A program made the position numbers and the translations under genes. A stretch of DNA of 64,000 nucleotides from Aristolochia californica (Eukaryota > Streptophyta > Magnoliopsida > Piperales > Aristolochiaceae). The DNA lies in contig JARWKL010000008.1 in the NCBI GenBank assembly GCA_029961685.1, forward strand, positions 4,218,501-4,282,500, read 5' to 3'. Within the stretch, counting starts at the first letter, position 1; every line of letters begins with the position of its first letter. The notes under the pieces are model-generated. The model ran no database searches. It had not been told where the DNA came from and was given only the letters and a program-made list of their open reading frames with translations. Below are positions 26,301 to 37,530 of this stretch, piece by piece.

Positions 26301-29300
26301 AGGGGGCCTGCATAAGAGAAGAGGAGGTCACCCTTTTTTAGCGTGGATAACACCACCGAACCCTGCCATACTTGATTTGGTTCAGTTTGATTTTTTTCAA
26401 ACTCCAGCCAAACTCAGGATTTAAGTTGAGTTCGTTAGGTGAAACAAGCTGAGCTCGAGCATGATAATGCTCAGCTCATGAGTTTGAGAGCCACATGGTC
26501 ATTTGCAGCTGTTTCAAGAGATGAAAGATGGTGCCTTTATGCTCCCTGTGAATTCTAAATGTTCCCTGAAAATCTGCCCTATATTAAATGCTACAAGCAA
26601 GCGGACAACTGTTTTTCCATTTTCTTTTCTGCCTTCTTTTTATCTGCCCAAGTTTACTGACACGTTTACAGACACATAAAGACTTCAAATTGCAATGCTT
26701 CTTGCTTCTTCTTTTCTTCTTCTTTTTTTCTTCCTTTTTCTCTCTTTTCTTTCTTTTTTTGCAAGTTATTTTGAGTTAAGATCTTATACTAGTAGTCTTT
26801 GCAGCTCTCTTCTTCGTCATCATGGCCATATTCATAGCCACAGTCTCCATACAGGCCTTGTTGCTAGATGCTGGATTGGGGTTTTTTTGGTCGTCCTAGC
26901 ATGCCCATCTGCTCATTTCTTATCTTTGGTTGTTCTACTGTACAAATCAAACCAGAGTGTGTGGATGGGGGGTTTGATTGATGTTTGGAATGTGTATTAG
27001 GGTGTATTCATTCATTCGTTGGCTACTCATTTTGTTTTGGGGTTGAGGACAGAGGTTATTTGGGATAAGTAATGTGATTTTATTTTGGGTCTATTGTACA
27101 TCCCTGAGGAAAATACTCAGTTTCCTCTTCCTCTTCTCTCATCTCTGTTCTAAGGTTTTCTTCCTCTCTCTTGGATCTCCGGTTTATCTTTCTCCTTTGC
27201 TTTTGTAACTTGAGCAGAGCTTGAGCTCGTAGAAAAATTGCTCCAGCCGAGTTTGAACTTAGCAATAGGCTCGAACTCGAGCCCGAGCTCAAACCTTAAT
27301 GGAAAGACATGAGCTGAGCCCAAGCTTGTATAAGTTCATGTTTGGCTTGGTGCAACACAATGCCACCACTATTAACAAATACAAAGACTCAACTTAAAAA
27401 AGAGTAGAAGAAAGGTGAATAGCAAAAGATTGGAATATGCTACATGTTATACAAACTACAAATCAGTATTTCAAGAACTCGAGAAGGCAGCAGCCCAATA
27501 AGGCTGAACTGGAGCCAGAGGTATGCTCCTTTTACGTAACAAAAAGGGTATCTTCCTAAAACCAGACGATCTGGACTGTCATGTGATTCTACTGCTGAAT
27601 CAGTAAACCCAGACAGGTCCATGAAATTGTTTTATATGTTCCCTTTTTAAAGCAATTTTTACACATCATCACATTTTATATGATAGACTAATTTATATTG
27701 AATTTTTCACCTGAGTTTATCATTTATAACATCAAGCCAGTTCAACTAATTGAGGAAACTGGGTGAATTGGATAGACAATAAGCATACAAGCTTCCTATT
27801 ATCACTCATCAGGTTTACAGCATTAGTCTAAATGCAAAGGCTACAGACAAGCGATACATAGTTATTGACAGAGTGTATTCAATTTATAAATATGCAAAGA
27901 GATAGACCTAGATATGCATAAATCTTCATTTATGCCAATGTTTATATTTAGGAGAATGGTCTGTTGTGTAAATTTCTTCAGAACACAACAGGAGCTGGAT
28001 CAAGTATCTTGTAGCAAGGCAGTTACCACAGCACCCACCTTCCATCGATGGCTTGGAAGTTCATCGGACCAGAATTTTTTTGTATCCTCAATCTGTGCAT
28101 GCTCATTTTCTCTTTCTGACTGAATTAATTCCTTGTAGTATTTGGTCTCTGATTCTGTTACCCAGCTTCACATGTTAGTCTCATTGTTAGAGATGTTGTT
28201 TTAGAGAATCAGTGTTGCTCCCATTTCTCAGTGCCAAGGGCTTGGTATGAATGAAAAGATTTTTTTCAGAAAATTTAGGGTGATTGAAAAGACATCCACT
28301 ACATCCTGTTCTGAAGAAATCCAACAAAGAGTTTGAAGATAGCCAAGTAAATTCATTGGAGAAAATGGGCTTTCATTGCTTTCTATTGAATACAGTCCTT
28401 CCCTGACTAGTAGCTGCTGCTCTCATACCAAGGACAGCTTCAAGGGTGGAATGTCCACTTAGGCAGGCACCACTAGCTTAACTCTAATGGGAGCTCCAGA
28501 GAAAATTTGAGCAAGGTTGAGTAGTGTCATTAGCAAGTATAAGGGTGCATTTAGCTGAAGTATTCCGGTCCATTGGAGAGAGCTACTCGTTTGAGGCAAA
28601 AATAGAATCCTTCTTCAAGGCCTAAAGCTTTACAAGAATACCAGCTCCAGCCACTGAATGGTGGCAGGAGAATGGAGATACCATAGTCATTATATCTTGC
28701 ATTAAAGAAACCAACAAGGCTCCTTGGAGACTTGATCAATTCAGCAAGGACTGTAACATCTCTACACTGCTCTCTGTCTCTTGGATCCACTATCCAAGAT
28801 CGGGTAGTTCAGTACTGCTCTATCTGGGTAGTGATGGCTTTGCTCATTAAACCCTTGTGGTGGACATCTTTATCACCTTTTTGCATTTTATTTTTATTTT
28901 TCTCTTCTTTGGCTCTTTGCCATTGCCTCTCCTTTTCGGCGAATGGTGCTTTCTGAATTCCTTCTCTTTGCTAAATAAAATTCATGAGTATTAAAACGTA
29001 ATTTAAGATGCCACAACCTGAGTAAAACATATCAAAATCAAATTCAGAATAATTGGAGAATTGATTACTAATAGAAGTTCACAGCATGGCATAGCAAGAG
29101 TCATCATACAACTCCTTGCCTTGGTGAAGTAAATTGATGATGCATCAGTAATGGACATACATTCCTCATATGGCATCTCACACAACACACACATCTGGGA
29201 TTTTAACATAAGAAGAGCATTGAGGGAGAATGAAGAGATGGAAGCCATGAACCTCAAGGTGATGTTTGAAAATACTTGCATTGGAGGCTCAGGAGAGGAC

Positions 29301-32300
29301 ATTATAATCTAAAGGGGTGGCGCCTCATGATCATACATGGCCACTACCCAATATGCTTTCATCAATGACTAGGCCCTTTAGCAAAAGGTCGACAATCATC
29401 ACCTAGAAAATCTCTACCTCAGGAATCACACATTTTATAACAAGTACCGCAAAAGATAGAATCCTCACGGTGGACAAACTATGAAGAAGAGGTAACACTA
29501 TTGAGGACCAACGGATAAACATTGTGGCAAGCTCCCAGAAATTGTGGATCATATCTTTCTCCATTGTCTTTCTCAAGGCAAGTGTGAAATGTTTTTTCTT
29601 CTTAATTTTAGGCTTCAATACTATTTCCTACTCATCCTTGAATTCAATGCATGAGCAAACAACCTCAATCCATAGGAAAATTTTGATAAGAAAATTGGAT
29701 ATTGTCCTTTGATGCAATCGTTTGAAACATCTGGAGAGAAAGAACCAAGGAATTTTTACGATAAGTAGAAGTTCAGTGGAGGAATTGTTGAAGCTTCAAT
29801 GCATTGTGCTTTTTTGACAAGCTAATTTCAAGAGACCTGCCACCTCCCTAGCTCTCTCATAAGAAGGAACTGGAAGGTTTAGAGATAAGTAGAAGTGGCC
29901 CTCTTCACAGTGAAGGAGACTCAAAGGTAGAAATTGGTTGGTGCAAATATGCATCCTCCCCCCGGTGGTGCCATTGGGACTCTTTTCGGGAGATTCTTGA
30001 AATTGCCTTTCAATTTTCTTATATTTGGTCTCACATTCCGAAATCTACAAACTCGACAGCAAATGTGCTTGCCAAGATGGGAACAATCCTTCAATCTCTT
30101 GTTGTTAAGGATTTGCTCATTTGTCCTTTGTAATTTTTTCTGTTAATATATACATCATTTTCAAATAAAAAAAAAAAGGAACTAGAAGGTTGTCATCAGT
30201 TCTTTTGATCACATCATACCCAATCTCACAGCTTGGGTGAAACTCAATTTTGATGGCAGTTTATAGACTCTAAAACAACCATAGACTTAAAAAAATAAGT
30301 TGCATCACCATAATAGAAATTCCCAACGACTAAAACCTTCTAATTGCAGTTGAATATTAACTTGCTAAATTGAGAATCGGTTGCTAAGAAAGAATTTCAG
30401 CAACTATCTTAGATGGAAACTACTAACAATAGACTTGATAACTTTGAGACTTTCCTAATTTGAAAATGAATAAAGGATCAATAATAACCAAAGACTTTCC
30501 TAAAAAAATTCTCCTAATTAAAACTGTTAACAAAACAAGAAACTACTGAGAGTAGAACCTTGCCATCTTGCCCTACATAAAAAGTACTACAAGTGAGTAC
30601 TTTCCAAAACAATAGCTTCCAATGAAGCAAGTTTTTATCATTCAGTCTTCTTTTTTTCTTTCCCTTTTCCTTTGTTGTATAGTTTCGATTGTTCTAGAAC
30701 AATATCTTCATATTCTTTAACTTTTTCTTCCACAATTGAGCCATGTACGACATCAAGGGTAAGCTTTGTTAAAGATATTTCAGGTTATATCAATCTTGTA
30801 TACCCTGCATCCTTTAGCCAGTGTAAGGCAACTGATGCAGAGTTGAGAGACATCCTCCAGGGCCTCCAACTTTACATGGGATGGTTCACGACCCCCCCTT
30901 GTTGTCGTTATTAGTTGGGTAAGTGGTAGCAAGCATCCTCCTAGTCACTGCTTGATGTACTTTGGTGAGATAGAGGACCCCATGTAAAAATCGGAACATT
31001 TCTTGGTTACAAGCTCCTACAAGTACAAATAGCATCATCAATATTTTAGCTCAGGAAGGAGTCATGCAGCAGCACCTTGCTATCAGCTCCTCACTCCCTC
31101 ATGTTGTTCATCAAGAATCTTTAGCTTTATCTTTGGGAAATTCGGTGCTCACTTTCTTAATAAATAGGAGTCAACAGTCAGATTATAAGCATGTTTCCGG
31201 TTCTTCGACATGTTCTTTTACTGTCCTATTTTTAAGTCAGTTTAGAAATTAATTTTTCAGTTTTAAAGAGCTAAAGACAATTTTTTAACACAAAAGTCAA
31301 AGTCAATTGGCTTCAAGGCTCTTTATTAATCACATTTGCATTCTATTTGCACACCAAATTTATTAATAAAGTGTCTACAACAGGGAATAGAATGGCAACT
31401 GAACTATCAAGATTAACAAGTTGATTAGCTCACTCTCTCCAGTTCTCCTCTTTCCTTTCTTGTTTCTTCATTTACAGAATCGAACCATAAGTTTACTCCG
31501 TTGATCACCACAGAAAGTTAACACCAAGATAGTTGTTTGCTTCTATAGTAGACCAAGGACAAATTTGCAGTATTCAATAGTATATGAACCTCAATATCCT
31601 CAATCCTGTCCAGCTTTCAAAACTTGAGAACTTACTTTCTTGCACAATAATTGATCTCCAAAGAATGAACATGATATATTTTTTTATCCAAATAAAATGT
31701 GGTTAAAGAGCAGAGTTCAGTTTCAAAAAAATGAGGAGCATAGTTCATGATCAAACAGTCTAAATACTACAGAAACTTAAAACTGCTTTCTAAAAATAAA
31801 AATAGACAATTTCCCAAGGTGAGCGCCACAGTTGTAAGCAACAGCAAAGTGGCAGCAGAATAAGAACAAAGAAGTGAAGGAACCATGCAAAACAATTATT
31901 CAATATCAAATTACATTGAGCTGCAAATGACAAACAGATTAAATGAACTAGAGCACATGACCATATAGGCTATAATAGCTTTTCCTAATGAGTTTCAGAA
32001 TGCTTTTTCTAACCTTAACAAATAATTACCCATTTAGACAAGTGAACTACCAGTAATAGAGTAATAACACCATTTCCTAGAAGATCTACAAGCCAAAGGA
32101 GCTCTATAAATGACCTCCTAGACTTTACCTGCACAAATGATGATGTGAATCCTTTTGCTTGTACAATCTGTTCAGTCTCCACAAAGTTTGCAACATAGCC
32201 ATCAGGGTCAGCCCCTCTTCTCCACATTCTAGTTCCTTCCAAAAATATGCCCATTAACAATTGGATCAGCTGATCAGAAAGCTAACATCACAGCTTTGAA

Positions 32301-34309
32301 GCTAATGTATGTGAAGATCATTGACATTATAAATATGTCTAGCATCGGAAGTTCTGATGTGGCTTTTAGTGCAAAAGGTAACATAATGAATCAACAAATG
32401 TTAGATCAATGAAATTAAGCACCGATGACACATTAGCTGAGACCATATCTGGAAGGAGCAGTCAAAACAGCAAAAAGATAAAGTAGAAACTAAGAAAACA
32501 ATCATCTCAACCATTCACTTACCTGTTCTCCTTGTGCATCTCCGAACAATAAGAGTTACATCAATTATTTCTTTCCCCATTGCTGACTGGAAATGCTGGA
32601 AACCTGATCAGCAGTTAAGGTGACAAATCAACAGAAAAATGAAGACAATATCTAAGCTCAAGCCTTCCATGAACTGGTAGAATCAGAACAACCCATCTTG
32701 AACCCTAGAACAAGTTACAAATACTACTGATGCCAAAGAAAAATGTCAATATTTCAAACTGTGAGGATATTGCCTTGGATCACAGGAAGCAAGTATGGAT
32801 CAAGCTGCATACATAAGATAATGGTAAACAAGCTATCAGATGGGGCAAGTTTACAGTTGTATAACACCATTAACATAGAAATATCGAATTGCATCTATTT
32901 TTTGGTAGATAAAGAAAAAAGGATATCACCTGGTCATCTATGAGCACTTCTAACATGTAATTATTCCAGATAAATCTAGGCTCTGCCTGCAGAACATCGG
33001 TATGTCAAAATCATATAGTTGTTACTGACTGAATCAAATCAGTTCAACATTTCTTTTCTGATCCTGCCTAAAGAACCTCATATCTTCTACCACTAAAAGC
33101 CATATTGTTACAATATAACAACTCTGCAAAGTGAATGTAGAAGCACTTCTCTTAGTTCATGCTTTATAAAAACTTTTACCTGTCTCCAAAGAGGAAGAAT
33201 TTTTGATTCATTGCCCAAGTCATACAGCCGCTGTGCACTACATTACCAGAAAGTCTAAATGAAAGATGTGATATAGTGGAAAAAATAATGACTACAGAAA
33301 AGCCAATGAAGCAAAAGAAAGATAAAAGTAACACTGCATCAAAATAGGGATATGCACCAACCTAAGAGTCAGATTGACATTATAAGAGAAGTATAGACCA
33401 CACATTCTCTCTGAAGCATTGAGGAGCTCAGAAAACACATTCTCCATCTTTTTCTGTGAACAAAAATGAATTTTGTCATTGACTTTGCAAGATAACAGAG
33501 AGCAACTAATAGCCACCCTTTTACCTGCTCTGAGGTAGAATTATTTAGAGATCGGTTGCACGGTAATATCTGCAAAGAAGTAACTTTATAGATAGGATAC
33601 CCCATGTAAGTCCCAACACACTCACGGTCTGTTATTACTACTATATATGAACCTGCAATGAAAAAAAAGAGAGAATAAATAAGAAAAGTAATTGATGAGT
33701 GGGTGTCTAGTCTGTGTAACAGACCGATGCACTTGTTATCACCTTTACTTTCTTCCTAATGGATAGTAAAAAAATAACCGCATACGTCTATCATATTAAA
33801 AATCCACTAAAAGTACACGTAAAGAAAATTTTCAAGGGCAATAGAGAACATGAAATTTATTCAAACATCACAAGTGCAATGTGAGTTGAACAGATTAAGA
33901 TTAACTTATGAATTTTAATTGAGCACAGTAAAATTGACACGAAATAAGTAACATGCTTGCCTGCAATAAGCTTCAGCACCCCTATGAGGCCATATATTGT
34001 GCTAATTTTTGGAGCTCGAACGGAGCTGCTTTGAGGAAGCTCTCCTATATTCAACAAAACAAACGGTCACCAAAAGACAAATTTTAATCCAACAAAGAAA
34101 TGGTAAAAGAGAAGAAAAAGATGAAGCAGCGCTACAAAACTTTCCCAACTTCAAAATTTCTTACCGGTTTGCTTGATAGATCCATCGACACGACTGATCG
34201 TCAAAAGTGAATGGGAGATGCCATCAGTCGGCTCAATGACATACTGATCCGGCAATTCCCATAGTCTCATTCGCTCGCAAAACCTTTGCCTAGAATCAAC
34301 CTTCTCCAT
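18898..34309 (-). CDS. RHD4: SAC-domain phosphoinositide phosphatase, RHD4/SAC7 type
   Basis: A phosphatase of PI4P and related lipids, needed in Arabidopsis for polarised membrane traffic in root hairs. Exons (5' to 3'): 34309-34165, 34044-33961, 33652-33525, 33453-33362, 33237-33180, 32986-32930, 32804-32771, 32603-32523, 32235-32129, 25820-25734, 25543-25466, 25267-25197, 25117-25019, 24888-24789, 23659-23551, 22184-22112, 20122-20029, 19503-19411, 19271-19205: 552 codons, one frame throughout. It starts [20 protein letters not shown] and contains [40 protein letters not shown] and the catalytic CX5R motif [12 protein letters not shown] (Cys396, Arg402). A C-terminal hydrophobic helix is [20 protein letters not shown]. 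The last exon is unsure: 18932-18898 would close a 563-residue protein, shorter than Arabidopsis RHD4 (about 597, recalled). Two introns use non-GT donors (listed separately). Confidence 0.92.
19593..19945. repeat. 180-bp tandem duplication in RHD4 intron 17
   Basis: The block starting aaggaaaaaagtatatatta at 19593 recurs at 19773 with exactly 180-bp spacing and only scattered differences through ctggttaaggaggttgcctg. Both copies lie between exons 17 and 18 and do not affect coding sequence. Confidence 0.9.
20259..20315. repeat. (TC)n/(AT)n microsatellite
   Basis: About 21 TC dinucleotides with one interruption, followed directly by about 7 AT dinucleotides, inside RHD4 intron 16. Confidence 0.95.
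22993..23016. repeat. Interstitial telomere-type repeat
   Basis: Three consecutive CCCTAAA units (plant telomere motif), inside RHD4 intron 15. The run is short, so it may be a telo-box or a repaired break rather than a relic of a chromosome end. Confidence 0.8.
25442..25490 (-). repeat. Tandem micro-duplication across an exon-intron junction
   Basis: The last 24 bases of RHD4 exon 11 (minus strand TTAGCTGTTGACCTTG then TCAATAAG) are followed at once by a near copy, gTTAGCTGTTGACCTTG then CCAATATG. The current donor (AAG|gttagc) lies at the seam, so the intron begins with duplicated exon sequence. Confidence 0.8.
25884..27372. mobile_element. TIR-type transposon, non-autonomous, with nested LINE
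   Basis: Left end tagggtggcatt (from 25885) pairs with right end aatgccaccacta (to 27371). Both ends carry subterminal GAGCTCGAG-like sequence. The host hexamer taacaa flanks both sides (25878-25883 and 27373-27378); taken as 8-bp windows, 6 of 8 bases match, so a hAT-type origin is possible but not proven. No transposase is visible. About 430 bp of the length is a LINE fragment inserted later. It lies in RHD4 intron 9. A larger element with the same kind of ends is at 57093. Confidence 0.65.
25938..26369 (-). mobile_element. 5'-truncated LINE with RNase H end
   Basis: On the minus strand the fragment ends in a poly(A) tail (the T run from about 25936) and encodes the end of a plant LINE RNase H-like domain ([19 protein letters not shown], then [20 protein letters not shown]). 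It is flanked by a 13-bp target-site duplication, acttgatttggtt, at 25925-25937 and 26370-26382, as expected for target-primed insertion. It interrupts the TIR element at 25884-27372 and is therefore younger. Confidence 0.88.
27380..29300. other. RHD4 intron 9, unassigned part
   Basis: No exon and no confident element. An open frame of 79 codons on the minus strand (28790-28551, with [17 protein letters not shown]) looks protein-like but matches nothing I know; it could be a fragment of a transposon or a captured gene. Confidence 0.35.
29300..31260 (+). mobile_element. Older, disrupted LINE remnant in RHD4 intron 9
   Basis: Three pieces of one LINE 3' region lie in order on the plus strand: a zinc-binding RT tail ([18 protein letters not shown], about 29533-29580), the start of RNase H ([11 protein letters not shown], about 30228-30260), and later RNase H parts ([20 protein letters not shown] near 30830-30890; a block ending [12 protein letters not shown] near 31040-31080). 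They are separated by a younger LINE insertion at 29880 and by about 550 bp of unknown sequence (30262-30810). Frames are broken by stops. The outer boundaries are approximate. Confidence 0.65.
29880..30175 (+). mobile_element. Nested 5'-truncated LINE fragment
   Basis: A 3' fragment ending in a poly(A) run (about 30165-30177), preceded by an RNase H tail frame ([15 protein letters not shown], then TANVLAKMG). A 16-bp direct repeat, aaggaact(g/a)gaaggtt, flanks it at 29864-29879 and 30176-30191 with one mismatch. It inserted into the older LINE. Confidence 0.8.
32604..32770 (-). other. AT-AG intron with U12-type signals (RHD4 intron 7)
   Basis: The exon 7/8 frame can only be joined by cutting before ATATCCTCAC on the minus strand (intron base 1 at 32770) and after CTGATCAG (last intron base 32604). 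The donor matches the U12 class (ATATCCT). The sequence CCTTAAC, the U12 branch-point core, lies with its branch adenosine about 11 nt before the acceptor. The join restores [21 protein letters not shown], matching Arabidopsis RHD4 (VIQGSFNSFETAIG, recalled). Reading through the donor hits a stop within a few codons, and no GT donor keeps the frame and the homology. Confidence 0.88.
33653..33960 (-). other. GC-AG intron (RHD4 intron 2)
   Basis: Exon 2 ends KLIAG and the intron starts gcaagc on the minus strand. Joining to gcag|GTTCATATATAG gives [16 protein letters not shown], matching the family. A GT donor in the right phase is absent. GC-AG introns are a known minor class handled by the major spliceosome. 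Confidence 0.85.
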
Positions 34310-34990
34310 TGCAGCCACTATCTGATTTACTAAAAATTAAAACATCAAACTTCACGACCGAATAACGTAAAACTTCACTTAGAGACAAAAAAAAAACAAA
34401 AATTCAAAGAGGACCCATTTCATTATTCCTTGTGTCTCTACATCCGTAACCATAATCGAAGCAAAAAACAAATAAAACGCAAACCCAAATCAACTTGGCA
34501 TACCAGGAGGAAGGGGAGAAGTGAGAGAGGTGTCAAGGAGGCACAAAGGGCAGGAGAGGCGAGCAGACCGAGAGAGGAGTGGTTGAAGAAGCCTTGTAGC
34601 GCGGTTTCTGTTGGGAATTATAGTAGGATCGAGAAATGGGGATCTGAGGAAGGAAGAATTCCGAGTCGAGGGGAAAGAGGAGTGACCAACGCATAACAGC
34701 CCTGACGACCGCATAAGCATAAAAATTTAAACGCAGACAGGATCTTCGCCTTAAAAGAGTCCGGTAACGCGTTACAGGCTTACAGCCATTTCCAATTATT
34801 ATTTTGATTTAATTCATTTACGCTGTTTACCCAGAAAATGGAAGATAATCGTGGATAAGGGAAGATGTTTGATTGAAATAGGTCATTAGTAGATCTAAAG
34901 AAAAACGAAACATCATTATTTTTAAAAAATATTATTTTATATTTTTATTGTTTATTGTTAATTTTAAAAAAATAATAATAAGAGAATAGC
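34310..34990 (-). promoter_or_regulatory. 5' flank of the RHD4-like gene
   Basis: Upstream sequence containing the presumed leader and promoter. The purine-rich 34500-34690 segment is open in two frames but has no recognisable protein content. I see no motif strong enough to name. Confidence 0.3.
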
Positions 34991-34996
34991 AAGAGA

Positions 34997-35642
34997 TGAT
35001 GAGGGGTAAGCATTACCCCTTTAGTTATCGGATAAGATCTCATTAGATTTATCTCATGTTGTATTTATCTTATCATGTAAAGTTTATCTTCTATATTTTA
35101 AATTATATAAATACCACCCTTAATCAATTGTAAAGGTGTTCAATTCAATATTTAACATGGTATCAGAACCTCTTTCACCTATAACTCACTCTCTGCCACA
35201 CCCTCCCAAGTTGAACCACCTAGATGATTCGCTCTCGATCTTGCCCGCCCTAGCCACAGCTCTTCCTACCCACTCCCAATGCCACTACTCTTCCCAGTCA
35301 TTGCTCTTCCTAGTCGTTGCTCTCCCCAACTGCTATCAATGTTGCTGCTCTTCTACATCTTTTCATCGGACAATGTGATCCTAATCTCTACTAGTATTGC
35401 TACTCTTCCCCGCTACAAATGTCGTTGCTCTTTCCCGCTACTAGTGTCGTTGTTCTTCCCATCCTTTTGCTTCCAAAAACCCTTGAAATAAATCTCCTTA
35501 CATAGCCAATGTCAAGTTAACAATTTCAGTTGCTACGAGACAAGATTGTATGATAAGGGATAAGCATAATCCCTTTAGTTATCGGATATGCCTTTATCGT
35601 GCCAAGTTCATCCTCTAATGTGGTTTAGTTCAATATCTAACG
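34997..35642 (+). mobile_element. Small LTR element remnant, family D
   Basis: A candidate LTR runs from TGATGAGGGGTAAGC (34997) to ATATTTAACA (35157) and is followed directly by TGGTATCAGAACC, a tRNA-Met primer-binding site. A second, partly deleted copy starts tgataaggga near 35551 and ends caatatctaac near 35641. The short internal part starts with cactctctgccacaccct. Related sequence occurs at 53960. No target-site duplication is clear. Confidence 0.6.
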
Positions 35643-35819
35643 AAAGGGTGGCAATTGTCCACTCCATCCAATAAAAAAGGAAGGGTTCTTACTCTCCTCT
35701 CTCAAAAAAAAAAACAGAGGAAAGGGGAGAAGGCAAAAAGGGGAGTCCCCCTCCTCTCCTCCCCCATCACTGGAAAAAGGAGAGGAGGCTCCCTTCTCTC
35801 CTTTTCTTATAGATAAAGG

Positions 35820-36600
35820 GGATTTCCCCTCACTCTTGTTCAATAGAGCCTACAATGGTTTTTATTTTTAGATGTATTTAAACTTAATTACTAATTCATC
35901 TCTAAACTTTATAGATTTGTTTTACTATAATTGAAATTTGGTAAATTACCATATAATTGTATTTGAAAATGCAACATATAAGAAGGTTGTATGTGAAAAT
36001 CATCTTTAAATTATAAGATTATTTTTTTATATACAACATTCTCAATGCTACTTTTTCGAATGTGGTTGATTAAACGTCACAATTTTAAATAATACTAAAT
36101 TCTAGACTTGTTCGTTAGTATATCTTTAAAATATTCAATATGTTAAAAAACAAATGAGAAGGAACATTCTGTTTCATTTCACTCTCTTGCTTTTCTACAA
36201 GTAAAGGGAAGAGGGGAAAAGCGATTGATATCATGACTCTTTTTTCTATATTGATATGCCGTGACAATAGAGTGCCTTTTTTTCTTTTCATTGTTGTGGA
36301 AAAAGAATTAAGAGGCAAAGATATCCCATCAGGTATGCCAAAAATGTCTACACACAAAGGGGATCGATAGGTGAAGAGGAGTGATAATAAGCACAATAAT
36401 AAAAAATTATGAAGTATTAAGTGATGAAGGGTCTTACTTCCTTTGTGGTCATTTGATTCGATTGGGATGAATAATCTTTTTTGATCTCATAATTGAACCA
36501 ACAGTTGGATTTGGGTATCCTCATTAACAAGCAGTTTGAACTTCTTGCTTGTCGCGTCATGTGACTCGTGATAAAGAAGTTTTGCTCTTATGTATGTTTG
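35820..36600. repeat. 0.8 kb dispersed duplication, copy 1
   Basis: Blocks such as ccctcactcttgttcaa, gtatttaaacttaattac, atatcccatcaggtatgcc and ttgaacttcttgctt recur in the same order at 38205-39065 with many substitutions. The unit does not code for a recognised protein; it may be an old LTR or other transposon body. Confidence 0.7.
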
Positions 36601-37116
36601 ACAGTCCAATGAGGTTCAATGAGGTTCTGATAGAGTGTTTGCTTTTTTAGAGGTGTCTCCCTCCTCTCTTCCTCTGTTGCCAATGAGACAAAAAGGAGAA
36701 GAGGCAGACTCCCCTCTCCCCTTTTCTTATAGACAAAAGGGATTTATTGACCTAGAGTTGACTTTCATCTATATTTCCATGATAATGAAACTCAATAGTA
36801 CTAATAATTATAAATTCAGCATTTTAGATTTTTTTCCTTCGAGAGACACAAAAATCATGTGTCAAATCATCTTGAAGAAGCACCCACAAGTAAAGAAATG
36901 AAGACTTGAAATTAGGATCTAAGTGGTATAAAAAAGTCTCAAGAACTATAATAATGTAAAGGACAACACCAACACAAATTTGAGGTACACTAGAGTATTT
37001 GAAGCTCTAGGATATATTTCTTCCAAATCATGTTTTTTGATGCACATCAATGTTTTGAACTTGCTAGAACCCATCAAGATTGTTTTTATCATCCTTAGAA
37101 GCATAGTTCAAAAAAC

Positions 37117-37530
37117 TGGCAATTAACATGATCGATCATTATCCAGTAATGATTGATCATCAAAAGTACAAATTGGTAAAATGTATAAAACATGATCGAT
37201 CGTTCAAGTGGATTAATCATTCAAACAAACTATGCTAGAATGAGCTATTAAACATGATCGATCATCCTCATTGGACTGATCAATCAAACCTGTTCAGGCA
37301 TTGAAAAAATATAAAACATGATCGATCATACCTATGTATTGATCGATCAGCAGAATTGTGTCAATGAGGAACATAAAGCATGATCAATCATACATAGATT
37401 TGCATAGGTAGAGCTTCACTACATGATCAATCAATTGGTTTGGATTGATTGATCTACCTTATTTTTTGAAGGCTTAAAATTACATTGATCGATCATGTGA
37501 CCGATCAATAAGCTTAATGACTCATAAAAA
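37117..37530. repeat. Cluster of GATCGATC-type palindromes
   Basis: The motif aacatgatcgatcat or close variants (tgatcgatca, tgatcaatca, tgattgatca) occurs about a dozen times in some 400 bp, irregularly spaced and separated by unlike sequence. The spacing is too irregular for a satellite. Confidence 0.75.

Noticed and set aside
26588..27000. Hydrophobic frames rich in Leu/Phe/Ser
   Set aside because: They derive from a pyrimidine-rich stretch inside the TIR element, not from a membrane protein gene.
32750..32770. GT donor (ACA|GTTTGA) after NILT as the end of RHD4 exon 7
   Set aside because: It leaves the wrong phase for exon 8 and destroys the conserved QGSF...AMG reading; the AT donor with U12 signals fits.
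34430..34720. Open frames of 76-88 codons upstream of RHD4
   Set aside because: Both strands are open through the same purine-rich leader; the composition is biased and no domain is seen.
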